From Argopecten irradians (Eukaryota > Mollusca > Bivalvia > Pectinida > Pectinidae): 64,000 bases of DNA. The stretch covers positions 19,079,655-19,143,654 of the forward strand of contig NC_091137.1 of the NCBI RefSeq assembly GCF_041381155.1, written 5' to 3'. The position numbers and the translations under genes were made by a program. The notes under the pieces were generated by a model. That model was given only the letters and a program-made list of their open reading frames with translations, had not been told where the DNA came from and ran no database searches. Below, one piece after another: positions 23,729 to 35,909 of the stretch. The stretch's first letter is position 1. Every line of letters starts with the position of its first letter.

Positions 23729-24151
23729 AACAAGAGATCCCACAGGGATCTTGGCGCCCACCAAAGATTGATCTATATCTGATAAATGTCAGATGGATCT
23801 TTTCTCTTTTTTCAAATTTCAACTATCAAAACTCAAGATGATGGATGGATCGGTCTTAAAACACAATATGTGCAACTAGGGCCTTTGGGGAACCTAAATA
23901 TGAAATTTGAGAATGATGTCTTTTTTGAGAAATAGCGATAACAAACTTTAAATATCAAAATCCGAGATGGCTACCTGGCGGCCATCTTGTTGACCGATCG
24001 GTCCCAAAATATGCACAGCTAGGGCCCTTAGGGAACCTACATATAAATTTTAGAATGAACCCTTCAGTACTTTCTGAAAAAGCGATATTGTTACCGGACG
24101 GAAGGACGGACCAAAAATTATTTGAATAGCCCATTATCAGATGATGGGCTT
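23729..24151 (+). mobile_element. Non-autonomous repeat with hairpin head and hairpin tail
   Basis: It starts 'aacaagagatcccacaggga' and continues 'cttggcgcccacc'. It ends with a hairpin in which 'agcccat' pairs with 'atgggct' around 24128-24145. Inside, a segment with 'aactatcaaaactcaagatg', 'gatcggt' and 'agggcctttggggaacct' is repeated once in diverged form about 150 bp later. The head matches the layout of the minus-strand repeat at 9590-10043. A hairpin close to the 3' end recalls Helitrons, but the expected CTRR terminus is not clear, so the class is open. Confidence 0.55.
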
Positions 24152-24494
24152 AAAAGTCAATGTTTTATTGTCTTAAATAAATCAATAATTTCAAATGGTG
24201 TTATAGAGAAAAATATTTTCAATTAGTCGCCTTTGCACATGTAGAAAGATATTCAAAGACTTGCAAACACCTGATAATGACCGTTATTATAGACCATTTA
24301 TCATGACCTGCTACATTGCGCCAACAGGTAACTAGAAACACTCGCGTGATGGCTTGTTAACGGTATTATTTCCTCTGGCCATTTTACGCTTCTAGTAACT
24401 TCCGCTCACAGTGGCGTAATTTCATCAGTAATGGTGTGAAATACCAGCCAATAGAGAGACTCGTTAGAGGATTTGCCTAACATCCGGGTTTTCA

Positions 24495-24558
24495 CACATA
24501 AATATAATCAACCTTTTTGTCCGTGAATAGTTTTCAGGACTCTAACTTGTAAGAAAAG
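24495..24558 (+). promoter_or_regulatory. Putative core promoter and 5'UTR exon of G1
   Basis: A TATA-like 'aaatataatca' at about 24500-24510 lies some 50 bp before a good donor 'aaaag|gtaaga' at 24558/24559. This matches the small untranslated first exon of the paralogous genes. No clear ETS-like box is present at the position seen in G2 and G3. Confidence 0.45.
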
Positions 24559-25049
24559 GTAAGATTCCAAAATTTGTTTATCTGCATGTATAAGGAAAGA
24601 CGTACGTATTGTTATGGTGTCAAACCTAAGATATTATAATTTATATGTCATTTTTGTTTACCTGTTGTATAAATTCGACTTACAAAGCAAACTTAGACTA
24701 ACATAAACTGGTGTTAAAGAAATTATTCATGAGGTCCAATATATTCTACTTATTTTAATGCAATCAAACCTTTTACTTTACATTGAGCAAGTAAGCACAG
24801 TGGTCATTTCGACAAATTACACTGACACAACAGAAATAAAATTATAAAGGAGCTAAAATATGAATATTGCTTTGAAATGAAGGTATATATTTAGTTTACA
24901 TTGAGCTTACATGGAGTTTACATTGAGTTCGTCAAAGCAATTAAATAATTTTGTCGAAAAAGAGGCACAAAAGTTTTGAGTCAAAATATGTCAACACATG
25001 AATGATTGTCTGTGGATAAGAAATTGAAATACATGTTGGTCTTTTTTAG

Positions 25050-25885
25050 ATGAGAGGAGTAATAATTGCCGTGGCCGTTGTGGCCTGTTGTGTTGTTGCG
25101 GCCAGAGCCGAGGCGTATGGTAACTATGGCAGCGGACTGAGCAGTACCTACTTACAGAAAGGTCACGTGAACCAGTACAGTACTGGGGGATATACTAAGG
25201 CCTACTCCTCATACCCAAGTTATTCTGGGTATTCCGGGTATGGAAAAAAATCCGGAGTGAAGAAACAACAGATCATCTGGAACCCCGCTTTCTCCTTACC
25301 TCCATCCCCAGTTTTACCCGAGGATGACACCATTTTTGGTGGCGACGGAACTCTATGTAAGTAAAATACGGTAAATTGATAATTTTCACAATTTTTTTTG
25401 TAATATTATGAAAAATTAGCATAAGATATAGAGAAAACGTTGCTTATGTTTTAAAATACAAGTTGTGTTTTGGAGAAGATTCAGAAAGACAAAAATGGCT
25501 TGTCACTTTTATTCTTTAAAATAAAAGCATATATGTTGCAAGTAAGTCCTTTCTCTAACAATATTTCGCCTTCGAAGTAGGCCAGTCGAATCCGCGCTCG
25601 TTCTGAACTTCAAAAATACAGTTCTTTTCAAAATACATTAAATAAAATATATATTCTTATGTGGTCGGTGTATTCCGAAAACCTCAATGCTGCTTGCATG
25701 ATAGATATGTATTATGTACTGAAAACTGTTATGTAATGTTATCTTAAAACAACAAACAATTTCCTCTCAAAGTATAAACCTTGTACACTTTATTGTTTTC
25801 CCTAATTAAGACCATATTTGCTTTTGTAGTGATGCTGGTTTTGGTGGGATTCCTCCTCCTCCGTAACTCCAACTCTGCTGCTTAA
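25050..25885 (+). CDS. G1: secreted Gly/Tyr/Ser-rich small protein with hydrophobic C-terminal tail
   Basis: Coding exons are 25050-25356 and 25830-25885, joined in phase 1 (T|TG, Leu), giving 120 residues. The ATG is the first base of its exon, directly after a 'ttttttag' acceptor. Residues 1-20 form a signal peptide (MRGVIIAVAVVACCVVAARA). Residues about 21-70 are rich in Tyr, Gly and Ser with 'SYPSYSGYSGYGKK'. Then comes a Pro-rich strand (SLPPSPVLPEDD) and an acidic 'DTIFGGDG' before the junction. The second coding exon encodes only 'LMLVLVGFLLLRNSNSAA'. The plan is shared by G2-G4, but this is the most diverged member: its body lacks the GYGKG repeats and its tail lacks the final Leu-Leu-Gly. 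A shell-matrix or periostracal role is inferred from composition, and no named family is claimed. If the intron is retained, the frame ends after 'LCK'. Confidence 0.8.
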
Positions 25886-26192
25886 TGGACTCAAGTAAGT
25901 TTACCACAGTATAGTATTATACAATTTTAAACAGATACTGACGAAAAACAAATCTGTCGTTAACCAATACTATAATGTTTATTTCAATACAAATAAATGT
26001 AGTTCTAAAAGTACTTTTTATTCTTGCAATCAGTTCAAGGATGCATATTTTCTTTTGACATTTTAATCTGAAAGCATACTTTGTCGAATATGAAGTAGTT
26101 TTAATTATTTTTTCAAGATTTTTTCTTTTTTCTTTTGGTTGCTTTATACTCTATATAGTTATTTCTATGTATTTTCCTTTTGCTATTTTCAG

Positions 26193-26275
26193 GTATGACG
26201 TCCTAAACTTCATAGAAGCCGTACTTCCAGGGTATCTTTGTTTTTTTTTCTCGTGTTAATAAAAATCTGTTATCA
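26193..26275 (+). other. G1 3'UTR exon
   Basis: The tail exon of G1 ends at a 'tcaa|gtaagt' donor (25894/25895), nine bases after the stop codon. The acceptor 'tattttcag' at 26192 opens a short terminal exon with an AATAAA at about 26258. The position is analogous to the conserved 3'UTR exon of G2-G4, although its sequence is not clearly alike. Confidence 0.55.
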
Positions 26276-28565
26276 AAATACAACGAACCTGGTTATTTTT
26301 TAACACCGGATGACTGACATGTACAGCAGGTTTAAAGACAGGTCAGATTCTGGAACAGAAAAAACAACAACCCTTATTATCGCCACACATTATAATTTAA
26401 ATAAAAAATAATTGAAATAGCCATTTAAATTAGTTAAATCTTTTGAAGGGACAGATTACAACTTAGATGTATCATATTATCGTATTATTTTTTATACATC
26501 TTAATTATAAAATGTCATCCCTTTTGGGTCACTCATAACTACAGATCTCTAGGTAGGCGTCTGATAACGTCCTGTCCATGTCAACATGATGGTATATATA
26601 TGTAGGAATCGACAGGGTTAATATGTGTTTTTTAGACCAAACATATGAAGACTTTACCTGTTCCGATAATCCTTTGAATACATTTAGCTTATTAATAAAA
26701 ATTAAAATGTACAAAAGAATCTTTGGAAGGTTAATGGTTAAAAAAATAAATAAAAATGAAAATCTGAAGCATTATATCAAATTAGACTTTTGATTTTATT
26801 TGTGGAATGCTTACTAAATTTCATTTTAAAAGCTGTTTTCAATGATAATTTTCTCCGTCACTCATGGCATATTCCGACACAAGTCTAATGACGGTTATTG
26901 TTCAATAAAAATCAGAAAAAATGTACAAAAGAAAGAAAACAAAATATTGCAAAATTTGCAATGCAGAATTGGAAAGAAATAATACAGATAGATCTTTGTT
27001 GATAAATGAAACCGGAAAAACCCAACGACAGTCGAAGTTAAACAAAAAAAGATGTACAAATGCTTGAAAAGTTCCCCTCCATTATTGTATACTGACCGGG
27101 CTATAACAAAGAAATGGTGGACTTCAGGACGATATCATCCAGACTCTTTCTTTCCTAAATGTTTTTGAAACGCCATAAATGACTTTATAGTTGTATGAGG
27201 TGTCGTTCTATCGGAACAACTTCACTCCCTTGGTAAGTGTTTATGTGGTTAACGTAATGTAAATGGTCTTAAAGCAGTTACAGAAAGGGAAGAACAGTTT
27301 GACATGTCCAGCACCGAAGTCGATAAACGGTTGATATCTAAGGATCAACTTGAATAGATTTTCTATATTATGAAGATATAACACAGAAATGAGAGTACAC
27401 TCAGATTTTTGTTTATATCTCCATAACGTAAAAAATATAAATTCAAATTAATCCTTATACAGCAATTCAATTTACTGAAGTTAATCTCTTAAAAATTCAA
27501 ATTCATTCTAGGACTCATTTTCTATGAAATCATTACGACTTTACAAACGTTGACGGCATTTTTAACTTTATGGGCTGATTAAGTAAATGTTTAATCCAAT
27601 GAAAAAGCTCGTAAAAAAGCACACTTGAATTATGATTGACTACATGATAGGGGAAGTAATATAAGTTATAACATAATCCGCCTGATATTCAGTGACTTCG
27701 CCCATGTAATATAAGTGCATACTATATACCATAAACAAATCATGAGAACATTCATTCATTGTTTGAAACTTGAAAAACTTGAAACTTGAAAATCATTTCG
27801 TGGATTGAAATATCCGTGGTTAGCTGATGTCAGATCACTTTGAATTTTTTGTTGTTGTTTATATCCGTGATTCATTAGCAACCACAAAAGCAGTGGACAT
27901 TTCTATACAATAAATAGCTCATGATATATGACTAGTGTAAAATACCCCTGAGAGCGATATTTCATTGGCTCGACATGAAAGAAAAAATTACATGACGTCA
28001 AGATTCGAGGATAGTGACAAAATTGTTTTCCAAATACAACACATTTTTACATTGGATTTCTAGTTATGTGATGAAATAATGTGATAAATAAGAGGTCAGT
28101 TATTATGAAATATTATGAAACTCGTCTAGAAGTTTTAATTTTTGCACGCCAAGGCTTTCTAAAATAAAAACTTCTAAGACTGGCTTCATAGATTTTCATA
28201 TGAAATAAACACTCATTTAAGTCCTATATTTATAATGAAAGTGACTGGATTGAAAGCTGTTCGATATCGCCACCCGTCTGACAAAGTATGGTTGTATCAC
28301 CAATTAATGCATATAGCAGATTGCAGCCACAAATGGTTATCACGACCTCTATCTTATCCAATGAAGATACGAATATATTATTAAATTTACAAAAATAAAA
28401 TAATTTAAGATTGAAACAAAACAAAATGAACAAAATGATATTTATGAAGGTTCATAATAATCAACACAAAACAAAGAATTTCCCTCATAAAACAGAAGTG
28501 TTGCTAATTCCATAATGATTAAGTTAAAAAGCATGATATCATAAAATTTATTACATTCATTGTTT
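26276..28565. other. Gene-free stretch downstream of G1
   Basis: AT-rich with no exon, RNA gene or organised repeat that I can support. A few short direct repeats of 'gaaacttgaaaa' occur near 27765-27795. Confidence 0.4.
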
Positions 28566-28814
28566 AAAGCCCCACTGCTTTTCCGAAATATCATCTTCTG
28601 AAATATTTAATTAAAATAAATGAAATGTTTATTCTTATAACTCGGGTCGTCTTATGTTTCCCGCCGTAGACCTTACTAATGCGCAGTAGTTGAATATCAC
28701 TGCGCTAGACGACAAAACAGCGAAATCATCTAAGGTCATCGATATGTATTTTCTTATGTTACCGATGTTTTTAAGAAACCTTTAAATTTTGCTCAGGAAA
28801 AGTAGTGGGCCTTT
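28566..28814. mobile_element. Short copy of the aaaggcccaytacc-TIR MITE
   Basis: It starts 'aaagccccactgcttttccg' and ends, reverse complemented, with 'aaaggcccactacttttcc'. It shares 'cgggtcgt', 'tatgtttcccgccgt', 'actgcgc' and 'gacaaaacagcgaa' with 11788-12191 but lacks about 150 bp of that copy. Confidence 0.75.
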
Positions 28815-29216
28815 TATGACCCTATTTAGAGATAATCCAACGACAATATATTTTTAGTTCTTAGTGTTGTCATAGATTATATTTTACCTCGATCATTGCA
28901 CTCTAGAATTCTGATTAGTTTCAGGTCCTATTTACGATAGCTACCCATCACAGTCATGTTCTTAAAGCTCAATATATTTTATACTGTTAAACTATTCTAG
29001 TAACCAGCTGATTTATCTATTTAACGTGCCCGTTTTTGTTAAGGTTGCGCTGATTCCTTTTGAATTGTCATCAATAAAGCAATCATTACAAATATGTGTA
29101 TTTTCCATTGTGCTAACCTGCTCAAATATGCATTGCATTACAATTCGAATGTGCTGTACTAGATACATAAGCAGTAGGTCACTGTTCAGACTACTGTAGT
29201 ACTGGTACCGTTAACA

Positions 29217-29726
29217 TTTAAAATTATATGTGCCGTAACTGGGCAAAATTTGACATACTATTTTTTCTACAGTAATCTATTGAAAACCATAAGTTTTGAT
29301 GAATTAAGCTGTAAAAATCATTTAAATGGCTTCAGATACCTTATAAACGTTAATTACAAAACAAAAATTATGTATTGAAAGATCGTTGGTTTTTATGCCT
29401 TATGTATGCTAAGTAGGAAATATATCTGCAGAAATCACTTTCACATAGGTAAAAGAACGGTTAAAATGTTAACTGAAATTGTAGACCACCATTTGGCTTC
29501 ATGGTTTGACCGTATGTACTCATTTCACTTCATTAAAGATGTAAATATAATGATTTTTGGTAGTACTGCCAAAATCCCTTTCAGCTCTTATTTGTTCATG
29601 TAAAATTAAAACCTATACATTGAAAGTACTTAATTCTCAAAATGTTGGTAACTTTTGGTGATAAACAAAATATTAAAAGTTCATCTTGATTCGTGAGTAT
29701 GAAAAATATGTCACGTATAACTTAAA
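29217..29726. mobile_element. Compact 0.5-kb MITE copy, opposite orientation
   Basis: It begins 'aaaattatatgtgccg' and ends 'cacgtataacttaaa', both terminal forms of the family seen at 13987 and 20817. Its reverse complement aligns through most of its length with the flanks of those two larger copies, so this is the best guide to the uninterrupted element. TTAA-containing sequence at both ends hints at a TTAA target site (inference). Confidence 0.7.
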
Positions 29727-32700
29727 TTAATTAACCCGACTGGTCTTGTGTAACTCAAACTAAAGCATTTTGACATAACATCATAGAAAACGTTATAAAC
29801 CTCCCTGTGGTGACGACCACATATACTTCCTTGTTGTGTCTGTAGCCCGCGGAATATCACATATTTTAAATTTAGGTAACATGTCGGGATTTCTGTCTGG
29901 TGACAGGGTCTGAGGAAACTCGGACTGTTCTCCGTCACGGTATGACGTTACATATAATTTCATAACCTTAAATGTAGAATATGAACAACGCATTTTGTAA
30001 TAGTCTTCTTTTAACAAATACACGCTTAAAAATCAAGATATTTACGACCATACTACTAGTATGTATAACAAACAAATGCTTACATAAATTCACAAAAATT
30101 ATTTCAATGCAAACATCATAATCAAAAAGTATATAATACAATACTCATACACTTACTTAAGTCAGAATACCGTAATCAAAACCTGATTAAAGCTTTGATA
30201 TCGCAACTATTATAATGATAAAATAATATGACAGTTATATAGTTTTTAAATATAATTTTAGAAAAGCGAGACTCTAAAATATAATTGCGTGTTTAAAAAA
30301 ACTCTAGAATAAATTAACAAATAGACTTTAGAATATGATTATAAAATGACTTAACTATAGAATATAATTAATGAATAGACTTTAGAATATGATTATAAAA
30401 TAAAACCAGCTACACAATTTGTAAATATGAATTAGTTCTTTAAAAAACACCCGTAATATGGCTATTAACAACTAGCTTTTATTATCTATTATAAGGAGAT
30501 AGAACGGATTATGAAATTTTGTCTAACCCTACTTTTATTTATGCAAAGAAATTAATAATATTCAATTGTAAAATTCGAAAACAAACTAATATTGGAAGAT
30601 GGTAACATCCTTTAAAGAGAAAACAATAATTCACTGAAACAATGACGCTTGCTCTTTTTATGTGTAATTCTGATTCATCAAAAAATATGTTTGCCTGTTG
30701 AGTTAACATGACAATTTTACGAAATCAACTTTTTTTAAATGTATAAATTGTGATTCGATAATATCAGTTATTTCATTTTAAATCTATCTTATCAACTAAG
30801 TAAACATAATTTTGTAAGGGGAGCTTGCTTAAAGATCGAAAATAAATCTCTAGAAAACACCCTTTTATTTGTTGTGAACCTGGAGGCTATAATGACGTTA
30901 TTCATTTCTTTTATTACTTTATTTCTTAGACAAGTTCGATCCGATTTCCAAAAGATTTCGTTTCGGAAAAAAACTTCAATGTGTAGTCAATCAATCGATC
31001 AATGTCACGTTTTCTTACATATGTTGCAACATTCCATACCTATATGACAATTAAAAATGTCCAGCCGAACTGGCTTATGTAACAAACAAAAAACATATAC
31101 TGGTTGTGACAAAGCTTATTTAAAACGAATGTACATAAATCAGCCCTATATTTGCAAGTATGTATTCAATTTTTCCATATAAAAATAAAATTGGATTGTT
31201 AATAAAAAAAATCAGATGCCTGCACTTTCTTATTCAAATATACATTATCACCCCTAATGTTTTAAGATCTGTGTTCTTTTTCACCTATGAAATATATTAT
31301 AAAAAATTGATGATGAAATTTTACTATCGGCAAAATTCATAATAAAAATTAACTTTTCAGTACTCATTCTATAAAAACCTTCGAAAAGATTTATCATATG
31401 TAAAAACAATTGATGTCTTATGTCGGAATAAAACTCACATACAATTAAAAATGATTTTCATTTTCTAATACATTTGATGAACAATATGTACAAATTCTTT
31501 GATCCAAAGGGACTTTGGAATTATTATATCACCCGGTTTCTACAGCTAAAGACAGGTTAATACATCTAAATGAACTGATGATCCTTCTATAGGGCCTCGA
31601 AATCAATATAGATGAGACTTGTATAATTTTTAAGTACGAAGTTTATTCTGACTATCTCTCCTTCTATCACTCCACACATACCTATGCAATTCAAATGCAT
31701 CATGTTCAATTAAGAATATCTCTAATACACTTAAAAGAGTTACGAACATCGACATTATTGGTTATTTCATTAAACAAATTCTTGTGTCTAAAGACCGACC
31801 ATAGCTTAAAGACCAATTTTGAATAGTATTAATAAGTCTATTTGTAGGATTTGACTTTACTTTTACCTAATACCATATCTGTTCTTTGTATTGTCTTCGT
31901 AGAACACCATCCCATGTCTCCTCTTAAATCGACAATTCTTCCGTTTTCCCTGTAGTTGCTTGAATACAATCACTTTGAAGTTGAAACATTCATAAAATTG
32001 AAAATTTTGAGTGAAAATTTGTTTTAAACATTCCACTGACTATATTGAATAGTTTCTAAAGGATTTATCAAACTTGGAACCCATAATCAATTTAGCATTC
32101 ACTTAAATATATCACAGTGGAAATATTGTCGTGTGAAGTCGTATAAAATTGCACTGTAATCGGATACAAAAACATTTATTTTCAAAATGATTCCATATTT
32201 TGCTGTCCTGTAACATTGCTGCAAGTAGAGATATTCATTAATTGAAGTTTGACGGATGAATACAATTATCATTTCAAAGTTCATATTATAGCTAGGCATT
32301 GCAATTACATAAATGAGTATCAAAATATTTACTCTTTTGTCATTTTCCATTTAAGATTTGAATGCGTCAATATAGATTCCAATTAAAATCTTAACCGGGC
32401 CAATAGCCAATAGCTTAGTTAATTTCATTGAATGAAAGCAAAATATTTGAATTTAGAACCCCATAGCACTAAAGTTGTAGCAATTTTTCCATCTGGTAAA
32501 TGTAATAGGACCTGATGTGTTCAATCTTGAATGACTTTAATTACTTTGATTGTGCATTTTTCTTTTACTATGATTTAGATTACATGGTTTTTTATTCACA
32601 AACTGTTCAAGAAAGTTTCCTATAAAATGTTGTCATCCTAAAATTGCACAATTTGGTATTAGTGCTTATTAGGGACTCTAAAACATCATATAGTAAAGTT

Positions 32701-33440
32701 ACATGTATGACTTTGCATTAATAGCTATGTTGTTTTGTTTTAGCCGTTTATTGTCGATTCTTCTTGCTGCTTTCATAAATTATTATATTTGGAACACAAA
32801 GATGAATTGTTTGTTTATTTGTTTATTTCATCCTGCAATTATACAGTAAGTGATAGGAGTATTGATGGCATTTGTAGGTGGCGCTGCTGCTAACTCCGTT
32901 TACCGAACAATCAATACAGAGAGTTTCGATTGTTTGATTATAGATTCTGTATACCTAGACATTTTCGTTGTGTATAAACGTTCGTTGTTTCCGTGATTGC
33001 TACTTAGTGAACCACGAATATAAAAACAACGAATATTCATGTTATATGGTACACAACAAAACCTTAAAACAATTATATGTAATCCAACAAAAATGTAAGG
33101 TAATAACAGAATATATAAATTTTACATAAAACTACAACTTTATCATAAGCCACTTAACAATTGTTTTTATTTCCAAATTAATTTCAACTTGACATAAATT
33201 CATATTTTACCATATTTTGTTTAGGACTAAGAAGTACCGAAAAGTATTTGACGGTCATATAGATTATCTCAGTAACGAAGGTAATACATAATATTCATGT
33301 AACGTTGTGCGCAGTGCTTCCTGCTTCTTCCCGTCAATGGCAGTCCATAGGGTGCTTGCCATTAGCTGTCTGGAGCGATTGCATCAGCATACGTCATGTT
33401 GTGGAATCGGTACGGACACCAACAGTTTGTTCTACATTCC
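29727..33440. other. Gene-free stretch upstream of G2
   Basis: No coding exon or RNA gene is supported. A short direct duplication containing 'atagactttagaatatgatt' occurs at about 30322 and 30375. The rest is AT-rich DNA of no visible organisation. Confidence 0.4.
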
Positions 33441-33448
33441 TTCGCGAC

Positions 33449-33521
33449 ACCGGAAGTTCTGTACTGTGTATAAAAGCCACACATTTCATAAACTCGTCAG
33501 TATTTTGCAGCTCGCCGTAAA
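33449..33521 (+). promoter_or_regulatory. G2 core promoter and 5'UTR exon
   Basis: 'accggaagt' (33449-33457, an ETS-type GGAA core) lies 12 nt before 'tataaaag' (33469-33476). About 35 nt further on, 'cagtattttgcag' is shared with G3. The first exon ends at 'gtaaa|gtaagtacc' (33521/33522). The same box, spacing, TATA and leader recur at 42903-42975. Confidence 0.75.
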
Positions 33522-33728
33522 GTAAGTACCTAAACATATCATACAGTTTAGATATCTGGACATAACATATTACATCAATTTGGTATTCATTTTATTTGCT
33601 TTTGATCAATTTATCTACATACTACTTTGTGAAAATAATGCATATTGTACTATTTAACATTAGACTATTTATAAACTTTGAAATCCAGCTAAATGTATCA
33701 ATTTCACTATCACAGGTATTCAGTCAAA

Positions 33729-34682
33729 ATGAGAACTGCCAGCGTAACCCTTTTCGTCGTCGTCGTCGCCCTAGGCCTCAGCGCCTGTCTGGGACAGGAT
33801 GATTTCTTTGATGATGATAACGGTTACTACGGCGGGTACCCCGGGTATTCGGTGGGTGGATACCCCTCATTCTCATACGGAGGAGGAATGACCTACGGAT
33901 ACGGAAAGGGATACGGAATGGGTTACGGAAAGGGATACGGAAAGGGATACGGAAAGGGACACGGAAAGGTTGTTGAGACAGTTGTGAGGGCCCCATACGC
34001 CGCCCCCATGATGCCCCCACCCGCTCCTGCTTTCGGTGCTGGCGCTGCTTTTGCTGAAGACGAAGGACTTTTCGGCGTTGGAAACGGATGGGGTAAGTTG
34101 ACATACAACCAAGAGAATTCTGCAATGCTTCCATACAGTAATACAATTTCAGTCAACAGGACTATAAATCATTAAGTCCCTGTCCGAACAAGTAACAGCA
34201 TAGTTTAATGTAAAGCTATATCCTATTGAGAATTTAGAGTCTACCATAGGTACCGTTTTATATAATATTCATTATAATCTGTTTCATATTTTACATTCAG
34301 TAAAAATGTTTTTAATATAACCTGTTCAATATTTTCGGGTATTTAATGTTTCTAGTTTTTTCTTTTTCATATTTCATACTTTAGTTCAATGATGGCTCTA
34401 TATTCCGTTTCGTTTTTTAACATTATACATGTAGTATGATTTTTTCCCATTTATTTTTCATTCTGGTTTGTTCTATACAATGTAGTATAAGGTTTTCACT
34501 TTACCGTATCCTGTTTCACATTTTAGGTATACTATAACTTTTTTTTCTCTAAATCCTGTTTCAAATCATCGCATAATAATTGAAAATTGTGTTCATTATA
34601 TCCATGTTTCATATTTACAGTGCTGTTGCTTCTTCTGCTCCCATTCCTGCTCAGCAACAACAATGGAGGTCTCCTCGGATAG
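33729..34682 (+). CDS. G2: secreted Gly-Tyr-Lys-repeat protein with hydrophobic C-terminal tail
   Basis: Coding exons are 33729-34092 and 34621-34682, joined in phase 1 (G|TG, Val), giving 141 residues. The start follows a short 'gtattcagtcaaa' leader after the acceptor at 33715. Residues 1-22 are a signal peptide with a Val run (TLFVVVVALGLSACLG) coded by a GTC repeat. Next is an acidic segment (QDDFFDDDNGYY), then a Gly/Tyr region ending in four 'KGYG'-type repeats (about residues 50-75), a Pro/Ala-rich segment (APMMPPPAPAFG) and 'EDEGLFGVGNG'. The last exon gives a Leu-rich helix and 'SNNNGGLLG'. The GY-Lys repeats resemble shematrin- or prisilkin-like shell proteins of pearl oysters, which are known matrix components. 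The acidic head and hydrophobic tail differ from those, so kinship is not claimed. Confidence 0.85.
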
Positions 34683-35207
34683 ATTATTGTTCACAATATG
34701 ATCACTTCATCAATAATTAAAATATATGTAAGTATACCGTAACATTATCCTAATCCGTTTTGAGAGAGAGTTATGTGTATCTTATTTAGTTCAGGACAGA
34801 TAATCCCTCTATGCGGAGATTGTTTAAGCATTTATAAAATGTTTCGATTTATTTGGGATATGAGATAATATTGATAATTGAGCGCGTGTAAATTATGTAA
34901 TCCCAGCGATATCAGTGATAGTGATACGTTTTCGAATGTATCGGTATGAAGACAATGTCAGTGCAAACCAAAACAAATGTTTTATTTTCGTCACGATAAA
35001 TAAGAATGAGCCTCATTGTAAACCTTCCTATTTTTATCTAATACAATAAAATGTCACGTTAGTTAAACAACAAAGAATGGTCTATGTTTAATGTCATTAC
35101 ATCCTTAAAAAATGACCCAGAACAAAAAAAACAAGGTTTCACTTTAAATGTTGATTTTATTTGATTTTAAAGGTTTTGTTTAATACTTTGTTTTTCTTCA
35201 TTTTCAG

Positions 35208-35330
35208 ATGTCGCGCAATATTACACTAATACAGGACGTCTGTGGAAATCCTTTTGTTCATTTGTCGATTTAACTTATATATGTTTTTGTTTTGTCGTTC
35301 ATTGTTTGTTAATTAAAACCTACAAATATA
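35208..35330 (+). other. G2 conserved 3'UTR exon
   Basis: After the stop at 34682 a donor 'atat|gtaagta' lies 45 nt on (34727/34728). The acceptor 'ttttcag' at 35207 opens an exon starting 'atgtcgcgcaatattac' and containing 'tctgtggaaatcc', both repeated in the G3 exon at 44494; the second block recurs in G4 at 51622. ATTAAA at about 35312 is the likely poly(A) signal. Confidence 0.7.
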
Positions 35331-35909
35331 ATTTTAATTCTATGTTTTCATTACTTGAGAATTTAAAAGTGTTGAGACTATACAACATCAAACAAAAGTT
35401 GCTCTCATGACACTTGGATGGACTATATCCGAAATACCATTCATTATCTCATTTGCTTCACCGAAGTTCGAACACTCGGATGGATAGTCGTTATCAATCA
35501 AACGACTAAAGAAGATACACCGGAATGATTATGGTTTATGGACATATACTTTTTCAGTTATGTTATATTACTAAAGATAAACAAAACTGGCAATACATTT
35601 GGTTTTATAATGGTACTTTTAACAAAACAAAGAATCAAGTTAAAACTGAAACACTGTATTTTATTCAGCAAGATAATCATGTAAATGGACGTGTACTTTG
35701 CGGTGTACTAGTACAGCTTATGTACTACAGAACACAAAAATGTTGATTTTAAGGTAGAAATATGGCGAGAGTTAGACTAAGAAAAATATGAATGGTCCAG
35801 ACTATTTCCGATTAAATGTTCCTTTCTTTGTTGCTTATATCAAACGAGTCTCCTTGTATAAGGGATTAATTTATATGAAACGTGTCGTTGTTAAAAAGAA
35901 CACTCATTT
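35331..35909. other. Gene-free stretch between G2 and a LINE
   Basis: A 73-codon plus-strand frame at 35525-35746 has no signal peptide, motif or splice context and is judged chance. Nothing else can be supported. Confidence 0.4.

Noticed and set aside
33729-33795. LSAC motif at the signal-peptide end as a lipoprotein box
   Set aside because: The lipobox is a bacterial signal; in an intron-containing animal gene the match is coincidental.
33778-34156. Minus-strand frames of 77-122 codons over G2
   Set aside because: Shadows of the repetitive G2 coding exon; G2 itself has signal peptide, phases and paralogues.
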